A DNA stretch of 64,000 nucleotides from Sistotremastrum niveocremeum HHB9708 (lineage: Eukaryota > Basidiomycota > Agaricomycetes > Sistotremastrales > Sistotremastraceae): positions 188,931 through 252,930 of the forward strand of contig KV419424.1 in NCBI GenBank assembly GCA_001630475.1, read 5' to 3'. A program made the position numbers and the translations under genes. This document shows positions 23,843-34,654 of the stretch, piece by piece (the stretch's first letter is position 1; the number at the start of each line of letters is the position of its first letter). The notes under the pieces are model-generated. The model was not told where the DNA came from, ran no database searches, and was given only the letters and a program-made list of their open reading frames with translations.

Positions 23843-25290
23843 TGAAGCTAATGCACAAATTAGGCAAGTTATTGAGACAGTCAAGAGTCGAGACATGGGT
23901 TTGACGATCAGTTTTGTTTCGTCTGCCAGTGCAGATTGAGTGAGCGCTACAGAATATGATTAATAAATGAGGGTAGGCGAACAAGTAAAGGACTTATCGA
24001 TTGCGAGACGCCAATGGAGTCAAAAGCTAACATATGAATCAGCTTCACGACAACAAAGAAAGAAAGAAAGAGACGACTTATCAATGGTAAAAAACCGACT
24101 TGCAGTTAGTTCTCTGCGCCTCTACGACGCCCCGCACCTTACCGGTCTCATCTAGTCTTGACACGCAATGCGTGGAGATGGACGAAACGCCTGCCGGCCG
24201 GGTCTGCAGGCCCCTGCACCCTCGCTGCGACTCTCCAGGAATGGTCGACCGCCCCGGACACCACTGCGGATGCAGTGGCGAGCTGAGCAACTCGTTCCGA
24301 TGCGTATAGCATCTACCATTCCCTTCTAGTCCCGAAGGACAACGAGCCTTCACCATCAAGCCCAGGGGGCGTCAGGCTTATGGGGCTGTCGGGAGAGAAC
24401 TGGGGAAAGCACCTGCTACCTGGGTAGCAGTATTAAGTATGTGAATCACAGTGATTGACACTCCGATAGAGAATTGAATGCGCGGAGTTCGACGTCTGAA
24501 CTTTGAAGGGGGTACGGAAGGAGGGGAACTTTCGCGACGAAAACCGAAAGAAAAAACGAAGCTAGAAAAATGCCCTAGAGATAGAATGCTCATGTTAGTG
24601 TGGTTCCTTTCGAACTGAGAGAGAGCTAGACTTACTGGTAGTCTGGTACAAGGGGTTTCATTACGAACCGGATGTGTTCCCAAAACATACGATGATGTCG
24701 TTTCCGGAAGTTACCCTGGCCAATACTACAGTAGAAGAGAAAGGTCCTCCTCAATGAACAGCGAGCCAAGATCCCAAGATAAGCAGCCGAGTCCTGGTCC
24801 TAAGGCTCGCGGTGGTTGAACTCGCTCGCAGAACAAGGTGGCACAGATCGATAAGTCACTCCGAGTAGCAGATCCTTTGGCGAACCATTCCATGACAATA
24901 CAGAAAACATAGGATTTAAAGTCGTACGCTTCATGATCTGTTGCCTTTGAATAACATGATCTGAGCACGAGAGTTGTCTTAGTATGATTATAAACATTCG
25001 CATGTTATGCAGGACGCACCAATGACCGCACCCAACTGAGTACATCCTGACGCGACACTCTCGACAAGATCCACAGGGAAAGCTCCTGGATAAACATGGC
25101 TGGCTGAGAGATATTTGCCGTGTTCTACGGCTTCCGCAGGATGTTCCGCGAGATTGCCAGTGGTACCAATTATAGGAGATGAAAGCAAGTGTTAGCAGAG
25201 ACACCGGTGCACCATGTTAGCCTCAAGGACCGGGTGGATGTACGACCGACCAAAACTGACGGTAGGCGCATTCATCCAAAATGCTGAAAG
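23843..25290 (-). repeat. Repeat unit D (1.7-kb family)
   Basis: Minus-strand unit whose core and 3' half are almost identical to unit A, including the CTTTCTTTCTTTCTTTG tract. A and D therefore form a long inverted repeat with about 6 kb between their 3' ends. Intron-like signals are conserved near 24590-24640 and 24965-25020. The 5' end cannot be followed beyond about 25290, so the unit is shortened or diverged there. Confidence 0.7.
24095..24373 (-). ncRNA. Structured RNA core of unit D
   Basis: Same hairpins as unit A (third hairpin GATGC-tatac-GCATC at 24299-24313), with only a few scattered differences. This is consistent with a recent duplication. Confidence 0.5.
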
Positions 25291-25712
25291 TGATGGTGGT
25301 GGTGAATGACCTGATTCCGACGTGCGCTGCAACGTCAACGATCTGAACATATACACAATATCATCATTGGCATACGTCACCATTCTGATGAAATCACTCG
25401 GCGATACAATATTTCGAAGTCAACCTGTGAACTTGATCGGTGAAACCAATTGGGTGAAACTGTGGAAAGATGTTCAATGATACATAATACGATCAAGGAT
25501 ACAATACGGTGATACAGTTCTACAAGATATAAAAATGTGGATGTGTGTTACAATGCGGATAGTCGTGCAGAAATAAATCAGGGAATACCGAGGAATTTGA
25601 AAGGGACGGGATCATTACCGAGAAAAGGGCTACAGACAAGGACACCCGGGCTTGACATCAAACCGGAACGACACCATATTGGAAAGGAGTTGAAGGAAAA
25701 ACAGGACGTATA
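25291..25712. other. Gap between unit D and the RNase III-like gene
   Basis: A/T-rich sequence with repeated GATACAAT-like words (25405-25520). No coding or RNA signal is recognised. Confidence 0.35.
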
Positions 25713-27173
25713 TCAGAGTAATGACCAATGCTGACATCGTGATTCATCAGTACAAACAACGGGTGTCCATTCTGACTGAAGCACGTACAAATCTTTCCAA
25801 CCCACAACAATATTGGCAGCTAGGACTATCATCTCGAATAATGGTTCCAATGAGCTCAGGCGCTTGTTGTTGTTTTGTTCGAAGTGGCCACATGCGCATA
25901 TCATTGCCTGGCACATTTCCCACTCATCAGGCTCGCACCGAGACTTCTCGCTGAGAAAGAAATCATGGAGACGCAGTTCTGTTGCAAAAGCACTCAGAAC
26001 AGCTGGCGAAAGGATCAATTTTATGAGATTCTATACGTAAACAGAATCACTGTCAGCAGCACATAGGAAACAAAAACAGATTCTCACAGTCAAATAGTTG
26101 GGGATCCTTTCGCCGTCTTTGTGAAAATATAAATAATAACGTGAGCGCATGAAAGCACAGAAAATCTGCAGTTTGAGGAAAGCCTCTCCTGAGGACAGTT
26201 TGCGCGAATGAGGGGCATCGAGAGTGTTCTTGCCGACAAAGGACATGAACGAAGTAGTGTTTAGAACTTTCCGCAAAGAGGCGCCGGCATGTTCAATGGA
26301 GTCTGAATTCTTCACGGCAAAGCTGCGCATGAAAGATACGGCTTCCTTGTCTTTGCCATTCTTCCAGTTCGACTTTACATAGGGTGGTTCCTGAGTCGTC
26401 GCGTTTGCAAAGTGAGGGTTGGTTGCGTTGGGGTGGAGCGCTCGCAGGAGGGGTTCAAACCAATCATAAACGGCACGCGTACCGTGCCTCAATCGCATGG
26501 CACCCATAAGGGCCTCGAAAAGGTTGGCGATCACTTTGGGAGGTGGCTGGGCGCGACTTTCAGGGGTTCGCTTCCATATCCATACAGCTACGGCGTCCTT
26601 CGGTTTGAAACAGAGATGAGGGTTCTCGAGGAGGCCCATATGGAAGGCTAAATGGGCCATGAATACGTTGCGCGTGAATAACGAGGCCATGTTCTCAACA
26701 AGAGAAAGGAAGTCAGGCGAGGTCGACTTAAACTCGACGCATATAGTACTCACCGCTTGATCTGCGGGGTTCTTCGTGACGCTTTCACACCATCTCCGGA
26801 CAACGAATTCAACCACGAGGTCTCCGTCAAACTCCAGTAGTTTGTTGGACACGGAGGAAGCTGACATGGCAATCGCAGAGTCAGCCAAGGACCTTCGAGA
26901 TGATCTTAACTCACGAGATTCTTTGCTATAGTTACCAACGATGGCAGCGACTTCGTCCTCGGTCAAATTTCCGGCAAGTCGAAGTTCGGCCCATGATCGC
27001 TCTTCTGTCTCGTGACAGTGAAAAACAAGGTCGCGGAGCTTTTCCGGGAGGTCTTTGAGTCCGGGGAGACCGTCAAGCGCCCCTAATTCCTTGATAAGCA
27101 AAGTCTCCAAGCAGTTCGATTTCTCTTGGGGGATCGGGTCTTTGTTCTTTTGGAACTTCTGCTTCCACCCCAT
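25713..27173 (-). CDS. RNase III-domain-like protein
   Basis: The segment KLLEFDGDLVVEFVV matches the RNase III signature (LEFLGDxVL), with the first Glu and Asp of the metal site kept. Further on, FTRNVFMAHLAFHMGL and KVIANLFEALMGAM match the second half of the fold. There the family's Asp in xxADxFEALxGA is Asn, while the Glu is kept. Three in-frame or phase-compatible introns are likely: 54 nt before the signature, about 63 nt after PADQA, and 26031-26087. The last gives PNYLT|NLIKLILSPAVLSAF and the C-terminal exon ending at 25713. No dsRNA-binding domain is seen. The Asn suggests reduced or lost catalysis, as in mitochondrial ribosomal mL44-type relatives. Exact family and function are not known. 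It neighbours the structured-RNA repeats. Confidence 0.7.
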
Positions 27174-27748
27174 AGGATGTAGTAGTGTATGGTACAGGAG
27201 AAATGATTGTGTTCAGCAAACGGTGTAGGAGCTTGCAAGGGAGCCACTGGCACTCAGAGTCGCTTCAGCTGAAGTAAGTCTTAGGGTAAAGAAAATGAAC
27301 TGGATGACGGACGTGGACTCGTGGAGTGAGCGGAGAGCCCTCGAAAGCCCCAATGTAGGCGCGAAATAATGATACTAGTACATAGACATGGATGATGGAC
27401 GAGTTCAAGAAGGCATTGAGATTCCAACTCCGATCCTAGCCTGTTTGACCGTCTCTTTGGCCATCATAATATAAACATCGAGTTGGCTGCCCATGGACGC
27501 ACTGAACACAAGGATGTTTTTGTTTCATTTTTCAGCTGATCAAGAACCAGTACACAGAAAAGTCAAGCTCGACGCGCTCCTGTTGGATTTACCGCTGAGC
27601 CATATATGGCACTCTATGTGCCATATACGCATATAGAGACCTACGTCAGTCATGAGCTCGCTTATACCCGCTACCAGAAAGTGTCTCTTGCCCACCACAG
27701 TCACAAATCGCCTCCCAGTACTACCCGCTCACTACTACTACTACTACT
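27174..27748. other. Divergent promoter region
   Basis: 575 bp between two divergent starts. It contains the perfect inverted repeat listed separately and a CTA microsatellite just before the 27749 start codon (27729-27747). Confidence 0.4.
27603..27627. promoter_or_regulatory. 10-bp perfect inverted repeat
   Basis: TATATGGCAC and GTGCCATATA are separated by five bases. The dyad lies about 120 bp upstream of the 27749 start and could be an operator-like site or simply an A/T-rich cruciform. Confidence 0.35.
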
Positions 27749-28658
27749 ATGTCACAAGAGTTGTTGATTGCAAGAGCGAGAGCAGCTGCCATTTCCCAGA
27801 CCATCTCCTCCACCGCCCCAGATGTAAGTACCCCTAGCGCGACGTTTTTCGGCGAAATTGAACGTATACTCATAGGGCTCAATGCTCTTTTCCCCGCCTC
27901 ACGCCGGTCCCTCCTCTCTCGAAATTCGCGCGACACCGACACCGACAATACGATTGGCTTCATCCGACCCCATGTCTCGAAAAGCTCCTACCAATCTTCC
28001 CTTTATAACCCTGGCTCGCGCGTTCGTCGAAGCGAAAGAAGGAACATCGTCTTTCTTCCGCAGACTGACAATGTTCACAAAGACCGAATTGGGATTGCCT
28101 CCTAAAGATGCCTCCAAAGCTCGGAAAACCGCAAAGAAGAGATTCAAGCTCAACAAGCTCTGGCATGCTAGGCTGGCACCGGGATCGAGTGCGAACATCA
28201 ACTTGAAGGCTCTCACAAAGTATAATGGGTCTATATATGCGAGGGAACAACCTCAATCGAGATCCAACTCCTTCGTTACGAAACTACATCCCCTTGCCTC
28301 CGGGAGATACGCCACCAGGATAGAAGAAGCATCAGAGGTGGGTTTCCCCCTACCGGTGTGTTTCTCTGCTAATCTCAACACAAAGCGAGAGCTTCTGGAC
28401 ATCACCACCATGATTCAAATGAAAGTATCCCGAGGAGAGTTTCTCGAATCGGATTATGGACGACCACCGACGAGACCCGCATCCGAAGTGACATCTCTAT
28501 TCGAAGATCCTGACTTTCTCAGAATGTTCGAGGAGTTTTTGGGCGAGCCGATCTCAGCAATTGGTACCCCGGTGCAGCCAATGTCCTTTGATGACACTGT
28601 CGAATTCCCTCGAGAATCTCTGGGCGCCATTCAAAGATCCATTCTTTCTCAGCTATAA
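27749..28658 (+). CDS. Hypothetical protein
   Basis: No family recognised. A 52-nt intron at 27824-27875 (GTAAGT to CATAG) joins MSQELLIARARAAAISQTIS to GSMLFSPPHAGPSSL, giving about 285 residues. The middle is strongly basic (KDASKARKTAKKRFKLNKLW), so nuclear or nucleic-acid-linked localisation is possible. The C-terminal third is acidic and phenylalanine-rich (SLFEDPDFLRMFEEFL). There is no signal peptide or membrane segment. The long open second exon and good splice sites support a real gene. Confidence 0.6.
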
Positions 28659-28999
28659 ACCATGAAATACCAGTGCTATCAGGCCATTTGTCTCTTTTTT
28701 ACGCAACGGACCGCAGCACATGTATCGTTTGCCTATTTGTATAAACTATGACAGAGCACGGCGATCTTCAGCTTCTACAAATCAGGTGTCATTGAGCCTT
28801 ATGAGTCTTACACGCCGAGCACCTTCTGGTTCCACTGCTAGTTATGCTGATTGGTGTGGGTTCGGTGTTATGAGAAAGTAACGACGCGATGGAAGGTATA
28901 TTAGCTATGCTAGACAATCCTGGCCGTGGATAAGGATGGCAGCATCATTGGGTGTCGATTATGAGATGCGTCCTATTGATATATGGCTGGAAGAACCTG
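28659..28999. other. 3' flank, nothing recognised
   Basis: No coding or structured signal; it leads into the 3' sub-repeats of repeat fragment E. Confidence 0.35.
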
Positions 29000-29740
29000 G
29001 AGTCAGAATTAGTTGCATGAAGGCAAGAAAGAGATCAATAACTCATCTACTGCGCAATAGTCCGGCCGGAATTAGGGCCTAGAATCGAGATCAGCTAGAT
29101 GAAGGTGAACGAAGAGCTGAACGACTCATCAATTGTAGTAAACCAGAATGGGATCGCGACCTGAATTGAGATCAGTTAGATGAAAACGACGAACGCGGAA
29201 ATAAAAGACTCATCAATCGTAAAACACCCAGACACGGGAGTCCCCTGCGCTTCGAATCGAAGACGCCCAGCACCTTACCGGTCGCATCTCTTCTTGACAC
29301 GCAATGCGCAGAGATGGACGAATCGCCTGCCGGCCGGGTATGCGGACTCCCTATTCACGTAGCGACTCTCCAGGCATGGTCGATCACCCCGGACACCACT
29401 ACGGATGCAGTGGCGCACTGAGCAAGTCGTTCCGGTGTATGACACCTACCATACCCTTGCAGCCCCGAAGGACAGCGAGCCTTAGCCATCAAGCCCAAAG
29501 GGCGTCGTGCTATGTGACGGTTGAGAAAGGAACTGGGGAAAACACTGCCACCAGATGGCAGGCTCAGGTATTGTGTGAAACCATGTTTTGAGTCTCCGAC
29601 GCAGAAGCAGTCATAGTCAAGGGAGCGGAGTTTCATACTGGTGAGGGAGCGAGCAAGCCGAGAAACACAAGGAGAGACACTTGGGCTGTTCTTCATCCTG
29701 AACTTATTTCACATTAGAATGTTCCAGAAAGAACCTGACG
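29000..29740 (-). repeat. Repeat fragment E (3' half of the 1.7-kb family)
   Basis: Only the structured core and the 3' sub-repeats are present; the intron-bearing body is missing. Sub-repeats carry GACTCATCAATCG, GACTCATCAATTG and a third weaker copy, each followed by ATCAG(C/T)TAGATGAA. This is the most diverged copy and the key one for seeing compensatory changes. Confidence 0.65.
29237..29506 (-). ncRNA. Structured RNA core of fragment E
   Basis: Third hairpin GGTGT-cat-ACACC (29434-29446) differs from unit A at two base pairs, both compensated. UUCG hairpin GTCC-ttcg-GGGC and fourth hairpin CCACTGC-atcc-GTAGTGG each carry one change that keeps a G-U pair. Hairpin GCCC-ttt-GGGC is intact. 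Confidence 0.55.
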
Positions 29741-29842
29741 ACGGCCATTGATCCACAGGCTGGAAGCAGAGTTTGTTGCGATATTTATTGTGGTTTCAAA
29801 GCGCCGACATAGCAGATTGAGTAAAATAATTCAAACTTGTAT

Positions 29843-30650
29843 TCACGACGTACTATTAGTAGTCTTATTAGCAGCTATGTGGACAAAGTTGCCCGCTAAT
29901 GGAGGTCCGAGTTTATACTGCTCCGCAAATGCCGAGATGTTGAACAACCTCAGGGAGGCGGGAACACTCGTCGGGAATTCTGGCGACTGCTCATATAATA
30001 GGAACGTATATCTGATTCATGAATTAGAACGAGCGACGAACACTCTTCTCAGCATACGCACCTATGAGGATCTGAGCCATTCGGAGGCGTGGGTTGGAAA
30101 TATTCACTAAGCGCAGCTGTGGTGTTCACTAAGGTTTGACGCTGCAGCTTAAATCCTCCGCCCAAGAAATGCCGAATTTGAGAAATATTAGGGTTTTGAG
30201 GAGTCGGATCGTCGGGGTCTAGAAAAGGTAGTAAGGAAAGAAAGTTAGCAATAGCCATGAGGCGTCAATTGACCGTACTCACCAACCATGGCTACCACAA
30301 AGGTTTTATTCGCATACTTGGGAGAAATGTCAGGTATCGTCCATGTCGGTCTATTCGCAGTGTCTATCGATCGTTCAGCAATGTATGCTCACGACTTATG
30401 AGTAGGACTAACCTGCTCTGGGGACCAGTTTCCCCAATTCAGCTTGCACTTTATGTCCATCAAAGTGCCAAGTCGCTCCAAGAGTGAATATCGGATTAAA
30501 GGAAGACAAGATGTCTGGAACAAGCTTCCACTGAATGAAGGCTTCTTTGGCTCGCTCAGGCCCTACGAAGCTTGGGATAAGGAAAGCCGAAACGCTGGCT
30601 AGGTGGAGAGCAGCAGCGATCGCGAGATAGAGCCAAGATCGAGGAGACAT
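29843..30650 (-). CDS. Secreted PEBP-like protein, copy 2
   Basis: The signal peptide MSPRSWLYLAIAAALHLASV is followed by FVGPERAKEAFIQWKLVPDI and FNPIFTLGATWHFDGHKVQA. Later exons give the segment TFVVAMVG, DPTPQNPNISQIRHFLGGGF, TAALSEYFQPTPPNGSDPHR and the C-terminal FNISAFAEQYKLGPPLAGNF. It has three introns placed as in the other copies. A TATA box lies about 55 nt upstream of the start. It is closest in sequence to the split copy at 31.5/37.6 kb. Phosphate- or lipid-head-group binding is inferred from the family; the physiological role is unknown. Confidence 0.85.
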
Positions 30651-30704
30651 GGTGCTTGAGGAGGTAATTGCGAAACTGTCGACATGGCGTTGTAGAAGCT
30701 CTCC

Positions 30705-30712
30705 CTTATATA
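30705..30712 (-). promoter_or_regulatory. TATA box of PEBP copy 2
   Basis: TATATAAG on the minus strand, 55 nt upstream of the start codon. Similar boxes precede the split copy (38022-38028), copy 4 and copy 5. Confidence 0.5.
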
Positions 30713-31528
30713 TTGGAGCGAGAAGAAGGACGTTCGACAGTTCTCAGAATGTGCGATGCATGTGCAAGAGCACCCGCTAAGCTGTAGCCGATACATGATC
30801 ACGGTGAACGAAAGGATATCGGAATATGACGTCGTGATGCATTTGTCATGCCATTGACCAGAGACCCCAACGGAAGCGCATGAATGAAGCAGATAAGATT
30901 GCCTTGCAGATCCGGAAATCTTAAAGCTTTGCCGACAGCCACGTTCTCGATCAGATTAACCTTCCAGTCGCTCCGAATGATTAGCAGTCTTAGCATTTTG
31001 ACCACAGACCAAGGCATTGTCTTTGACCTTGGGACGCGACGAAAACGTCTTCGGCGTCATTGAGAAAGCTTCTTTCCGCAGTGAAAGATGATTATGATCC
31101 CGGACAGAAGTACTTGAGCAGCGCCATGTTGGTTCTTCGACAGATTCACCATTGAGCGGGTTGGCTGAAAGGAGATGCATTCCAGATGCAGCAAGTCGCC
31201 CATATAACTAGACGTTGTCAGGCATCAGTAGTGGAGTTCAGTGCAAGCGAGGCCCCCAATGACGAAGAACATTGTGGTTCCGAGTAGCGTTTCATTTTAA
31301 GCGCTCGTCGGGTTTGCTCGATCATCTTTTGCGGTAGCATTTTATTCGCCATGTGAGCTTACTGGCATGTTCCAGCTGCTTCAGCCCATTCATTTTAAAG
31401 CCATATTTTATTGCAAAGGCAGGCAAGATGACCATGCCATTTATTATGAAAACTTCTTCTGCGCCCCACACTACTTCAAATCGAATGGAGAAATGCTTAC
31501 TACCCCCATCCATCCGGCAATGGCGCGA
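30713..31528. other. Gap between PEBP copies 2 and 3
   Basis: About 800 bp with only unconserved open frames. No repeat family, RNA or gene is recognised. Confidence 0.35.
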
Positions 31529-31967
31529 CTACGACGTTGTCTTATTGGCACTGACGGTGATGAAATTTCCGGCCAGTGGGGGTCCAAATTTAAACTGCTC
31601 GGCAAATGCAGAAATATTGAATCCAGAGATAGGTGTCGTTAGGGAGGTGGGAAAGTCTGTCGGTTGCTCGAACAGCAAAAAAGTGTATCTTAATCGGAGG
31701 TAGGTTAGCTCGGGCCTAACATCCGTCATAGGATGACACTAACCTGTGAGGGTCAGAGCCATCGGGGGGTGTCGGCTGTAGATAATTGCTCAATGCGGCT
31801 GTGGTGTTTACTAGTACACCGTTCTCCAATTTGAAGCCGCCTCCCAAGAAATGCCGGATCTGGGCAACGGTGGGGTCTTGAGGAGTAGGAGCGTCGGGGT
31901 CTTTAGAGGTCTCGTCATCGATCGCCAAAGTGAAACCATACAAATTTACTCACCGACCATTGCAACC
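31529..31967 (-). pseudogene. PEBP copy 3, 3' half (cut off by the element)
   Basis: Exons encode DPDAPTPQDPTVAQIRHFLG, TAALSNYLQPTPPDGSDPHR and the C-terminal FNISAFAEQFKFGPPLAGNF, ending in a stop at 31529. Upstream it breaks off within the exon that normally reads VVAMVG: only GCAATGGTCG and the GTGAGT donor remain before element sequence begins at 31968. The missing 5' half lies at 37603-37972 on the same strand. Confidence 0.85.
31959..31967. repeat. Left target-site duplication
   Basis: ATTGCAACC, the same nine bases as at 37603-37611. On the minus strand it reads GGTTGCAAT and belongs to the PEBP codons Val-Ala-Met. Confidence 0.85.
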
Positions 31968-31997
31968 CATTCTCCTACCCAGAGCTTGTACCTCCGC
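31968..31997 (+). repeat. Left terminal inverted repeat
   Basis: Starts CATTCTCCTACCCAGAGC and pairs with the reverse complement of 37573-37602. Confidence 0.85.
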
Positions 31998-32115
31998 ATT
32001 CGCCTCGTTCGAAACTCCTACCGCAGGGAGAGGGCAGAGGGCATATGACGAGAATGTAATTACATCAGCGAATATATCCGAAGTTTAAGCGAACGAAGAG
32101 GCGAGCGTCGGTACA

Positions 32116-32140
32116 AACCTCTGGCGGAAAACACCTCCGG
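32116..32140 (+). repeat. Left inner inverted repeat (25 bp)
   Basis: Perfect reverse complement of 37438-37462; core GGCGGAAAACACC. Similarity extends outward with mismatches to a CGAACG word on both sides. It lies about 60 bp before the helicase start codon, so it may double as transposase-binding site and promoter element. Confidence 0.85.
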
Positions 32141-32201
32141 ATTGCGATCCGAGTCCGAAGCGCTCGTCGATTCCTTTCTTCAGCGTGACACGGTCTATTC
32201 A

Positions 32202-34586
32202 ATGGACAAGGGCAAAGCAACAGGCGCGTCCTCGACGCAGCAAGATATTATTTCGGACGAAGATATCACTGACATCAAAATATCCGAAAAGACCGAAAAA
32301 ATTCTGGGCCAAAAACCGTGTAAATGGCAGATTGCAGCGTGTCAAGCTCAGCTGCAGCAAAAGAATGCCATCGTCGTCGCAGCAACAGGCGCGGGCAAGA
32401 CACTCCCGATGTGGATGCCCCTCCTCTTCGAAAAGAACACCATTATTCTGGTCATCTCGCCCTTGACTATTCTGTCTCAACAGCATCAGAAAGCTCTCGA
32501 AAAGCTGGGCAATAAATCTATTTCACTTACGCGTCCTCAGTGCAAAGCCGGTATGGAACAGGCGCGTCATTCGACTTGATTTGATGCCTCTACCATACTG
32601 AAGATCCATTAGAAGCTCTTAAATTATCAGGTGATCGTGACCTCACCGGAAATTGCACTCAAGGAGGTTTTGATGCTGAAGTACTGGGAGAAGCTCAAAG
32701 TTGCAAAGGGACGACCTCGAATTCGAGTTGTTGTTGACGAAGCTCACTGTCTAGAATCCTGGAGAGTCTTTCGAGAAGATTACGGTCAGCTCAGACAACT
32801 TCAGCACCGTTTACCGGAGCGCACGACCTGGTACCTGACATCGGCGACTTTGCCATTACCTGCTCGAGAACGGTTATGTAGTCTTCTTGGTCTTCGAAAG
32901 AACCGGACTGTCTCCATTATCCGGTCAAATGATCGCCGCAATATCTATTATGTCGTCAAGAGAATGGAACACACTATGACATCAAAAAACGATCTCACCT
33001 TCCTCGTACCACCGAACGTCACAAACGAGAGCCCGCCTCCTCCAAAATTCATTGCTTTCTTTAGATCTCGGAAAGAAGCAGAGGAAGGGCTCGAGAAATT
33101 GCGACAGCTGGTTGGTGAGACGTGGCGAGCAAAGATCCGCCTGGTCCATGCTGGTCTGACACAAGGCTATCGAGAGAGATCAATCGCAAAGGCAGATGAG
33201 GGCGAGATTTGGGGCATAACAGCAACTGTGGCGGCGAGTATGGTCAGTACCAGACTAGCCATGATGTTGGAAACGACTCAACGAAAGGCAGGGGGTGGAC
33301 ATGAAGGGGATTACTCAGGTCCTAATTTATCGGCCGCCCGATGATATCAACACGATATATCAAGAACTCGGTCGTGCGGCTCGGAATCCGAACGAGCAGG
33401 CGGTAGGGATGTTGATGGTGGAAAAGGAATTGTTTGAGGAGTATCGAGACACGAAAGCAGCAGAGGCGTTGGCAAAGGCAGCCGAGAAAGAAGCGAAGAG
33501 GTTGGCGGAGGAGGCCACTTCGACGACCAAGCGGAAGGCCCAGGAAGATAAGGAGAATATGCCGCCGCCGGAGGTGGTACCGTTGAAGAAAGCACGCATT
33601 GGGGCAACGAAGTCGACAAGTGTAGCAGTGCCAAAGAGCTCAGGACGTGCTAAGGGTCCGGCGGCGCTTGCGGCTAGTAACCCAGGTGCAAAGGATCCCA
33701 CGTACGACACGTTGATCAACGCAGGCTACAAAGGTCGAGAGAAGTGTCTACGCAAGATTTTCAAGAGTTGGTTTGATATATTGCTCAGTGAGTCGATCAT
33801 CTCATCATTTGTTTCCGCTCCTGACGTAATGTTTATGAATTTGCTTCCTCTTTTCTAGCTGCAATGCCTCCGTGCTGCAAACGATGCGAGCCTGACGCTC
33901 CTGTTCACTGCTGCCAAAACTGCGATCCAGACTACTACAATGTCCTGTTCCCAAACGGACTTCATTGCAACAACCCACCTTCCAACCACGCCGCCGTCCC
34001 CGGGAAATTCAAACTGGACTCGACGTACATCATGTCCGACGCCGAGAAGAAACTGTTTCGTCAGATCCTGAAGTGGAGAGACTGTTTAGAAAGAGAGGTA
34101 TTAGGTTTGAGGGCTGGAATGGCAGGCGGGGGGCTGATATTGCCAACAAATTCGGTGCGCCGGATTGTTGATCTACTACACTACAAGAAGGTTTCGAGTT
34201 TGGAGCAACTAAAGGCACAAGTCACCTGGGTTTACTGGAACGAGTATGGTCAGCGTCTCGTGGACGAACAACTCCGGCAACACCTCATCCCCCCAACTCC
34301 TGCCACACCAAATCGCCGTGTCCTAGCCGAGAAGGGCAATGCATCGGGCAGTACGTCTCAGGGCACTCCAAAAGTAATGAAGTGCGGACAATGTCAAGGA
34401 TTGGGGCACACCAGTGAGTGATTAGTTTGCAATAATTTTTATCATGATCTTGTCCTCTCATGCATATCTATTGCAGAGGCGAGTCGTCTCTGCCCAAAAT
34501 ATGATGCTACGACACCACGGCGAAAATGCCCTATGGGACCCCCTGGAACCCCAGCTACCCCAACACCCTCCGCCCACCAGTTGTAG
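32202..34586 (+). pseudogene. Element-borne RecQ-type DNA helicase
   Basis: This is a superfamily 2 3'-5' helicase. After the start MDKGKATGASSTQQD come PCKWQIAACQAQ, the Walker A AATGAGKT, ISPLTILSQQ, the DEAH box VVDEAHCLESW, the TSATLP motif, and FIAFFRSRKEAEEGL. An intron at 33243-33291 joins ATVAASM to GVDMKGITQVLIYRPPDD and QELGRAARNP, the motif V/VI region. Two further introns follow (about 33790-33857 and 34414-34473). A cysteine-rich part (PPCCKRCEPDAPVHCCQNC) comes next, and a zinc knuckle CGQCQGLGHTKASRLC is near the end. In-frame stops TGA (32577) and TAG (32610) lie between motifs Ia and II. No splice pair of matching phase removes them, so this copy is probably defective unless read through. 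Confidence 0.8.
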
Positions 34587-34654
34587 AGGCAAGTCGGCAC
34601 TTAAATAAAGTGAGGCATCTTATTTGCGCGTCTATACAACTAATGTCTTGTCAT

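Noticed and set aside
33200-33344. Apparent frameshift in the helicase near motif V
   Set aside because: A normal 49-nt intron (33243-33291) restores ATVAASM|GVDMKGITQ, so there is no frameshift here.
32202-34586. Subtelomeric telomere-linked helicase, or Helitron helicase
   Set aside because: No telomere-like repeats are nearby, Helitron helicases are Pif1-like rather than RecQ, and the gene is bounded by clear inverted repeats and a target duplication.
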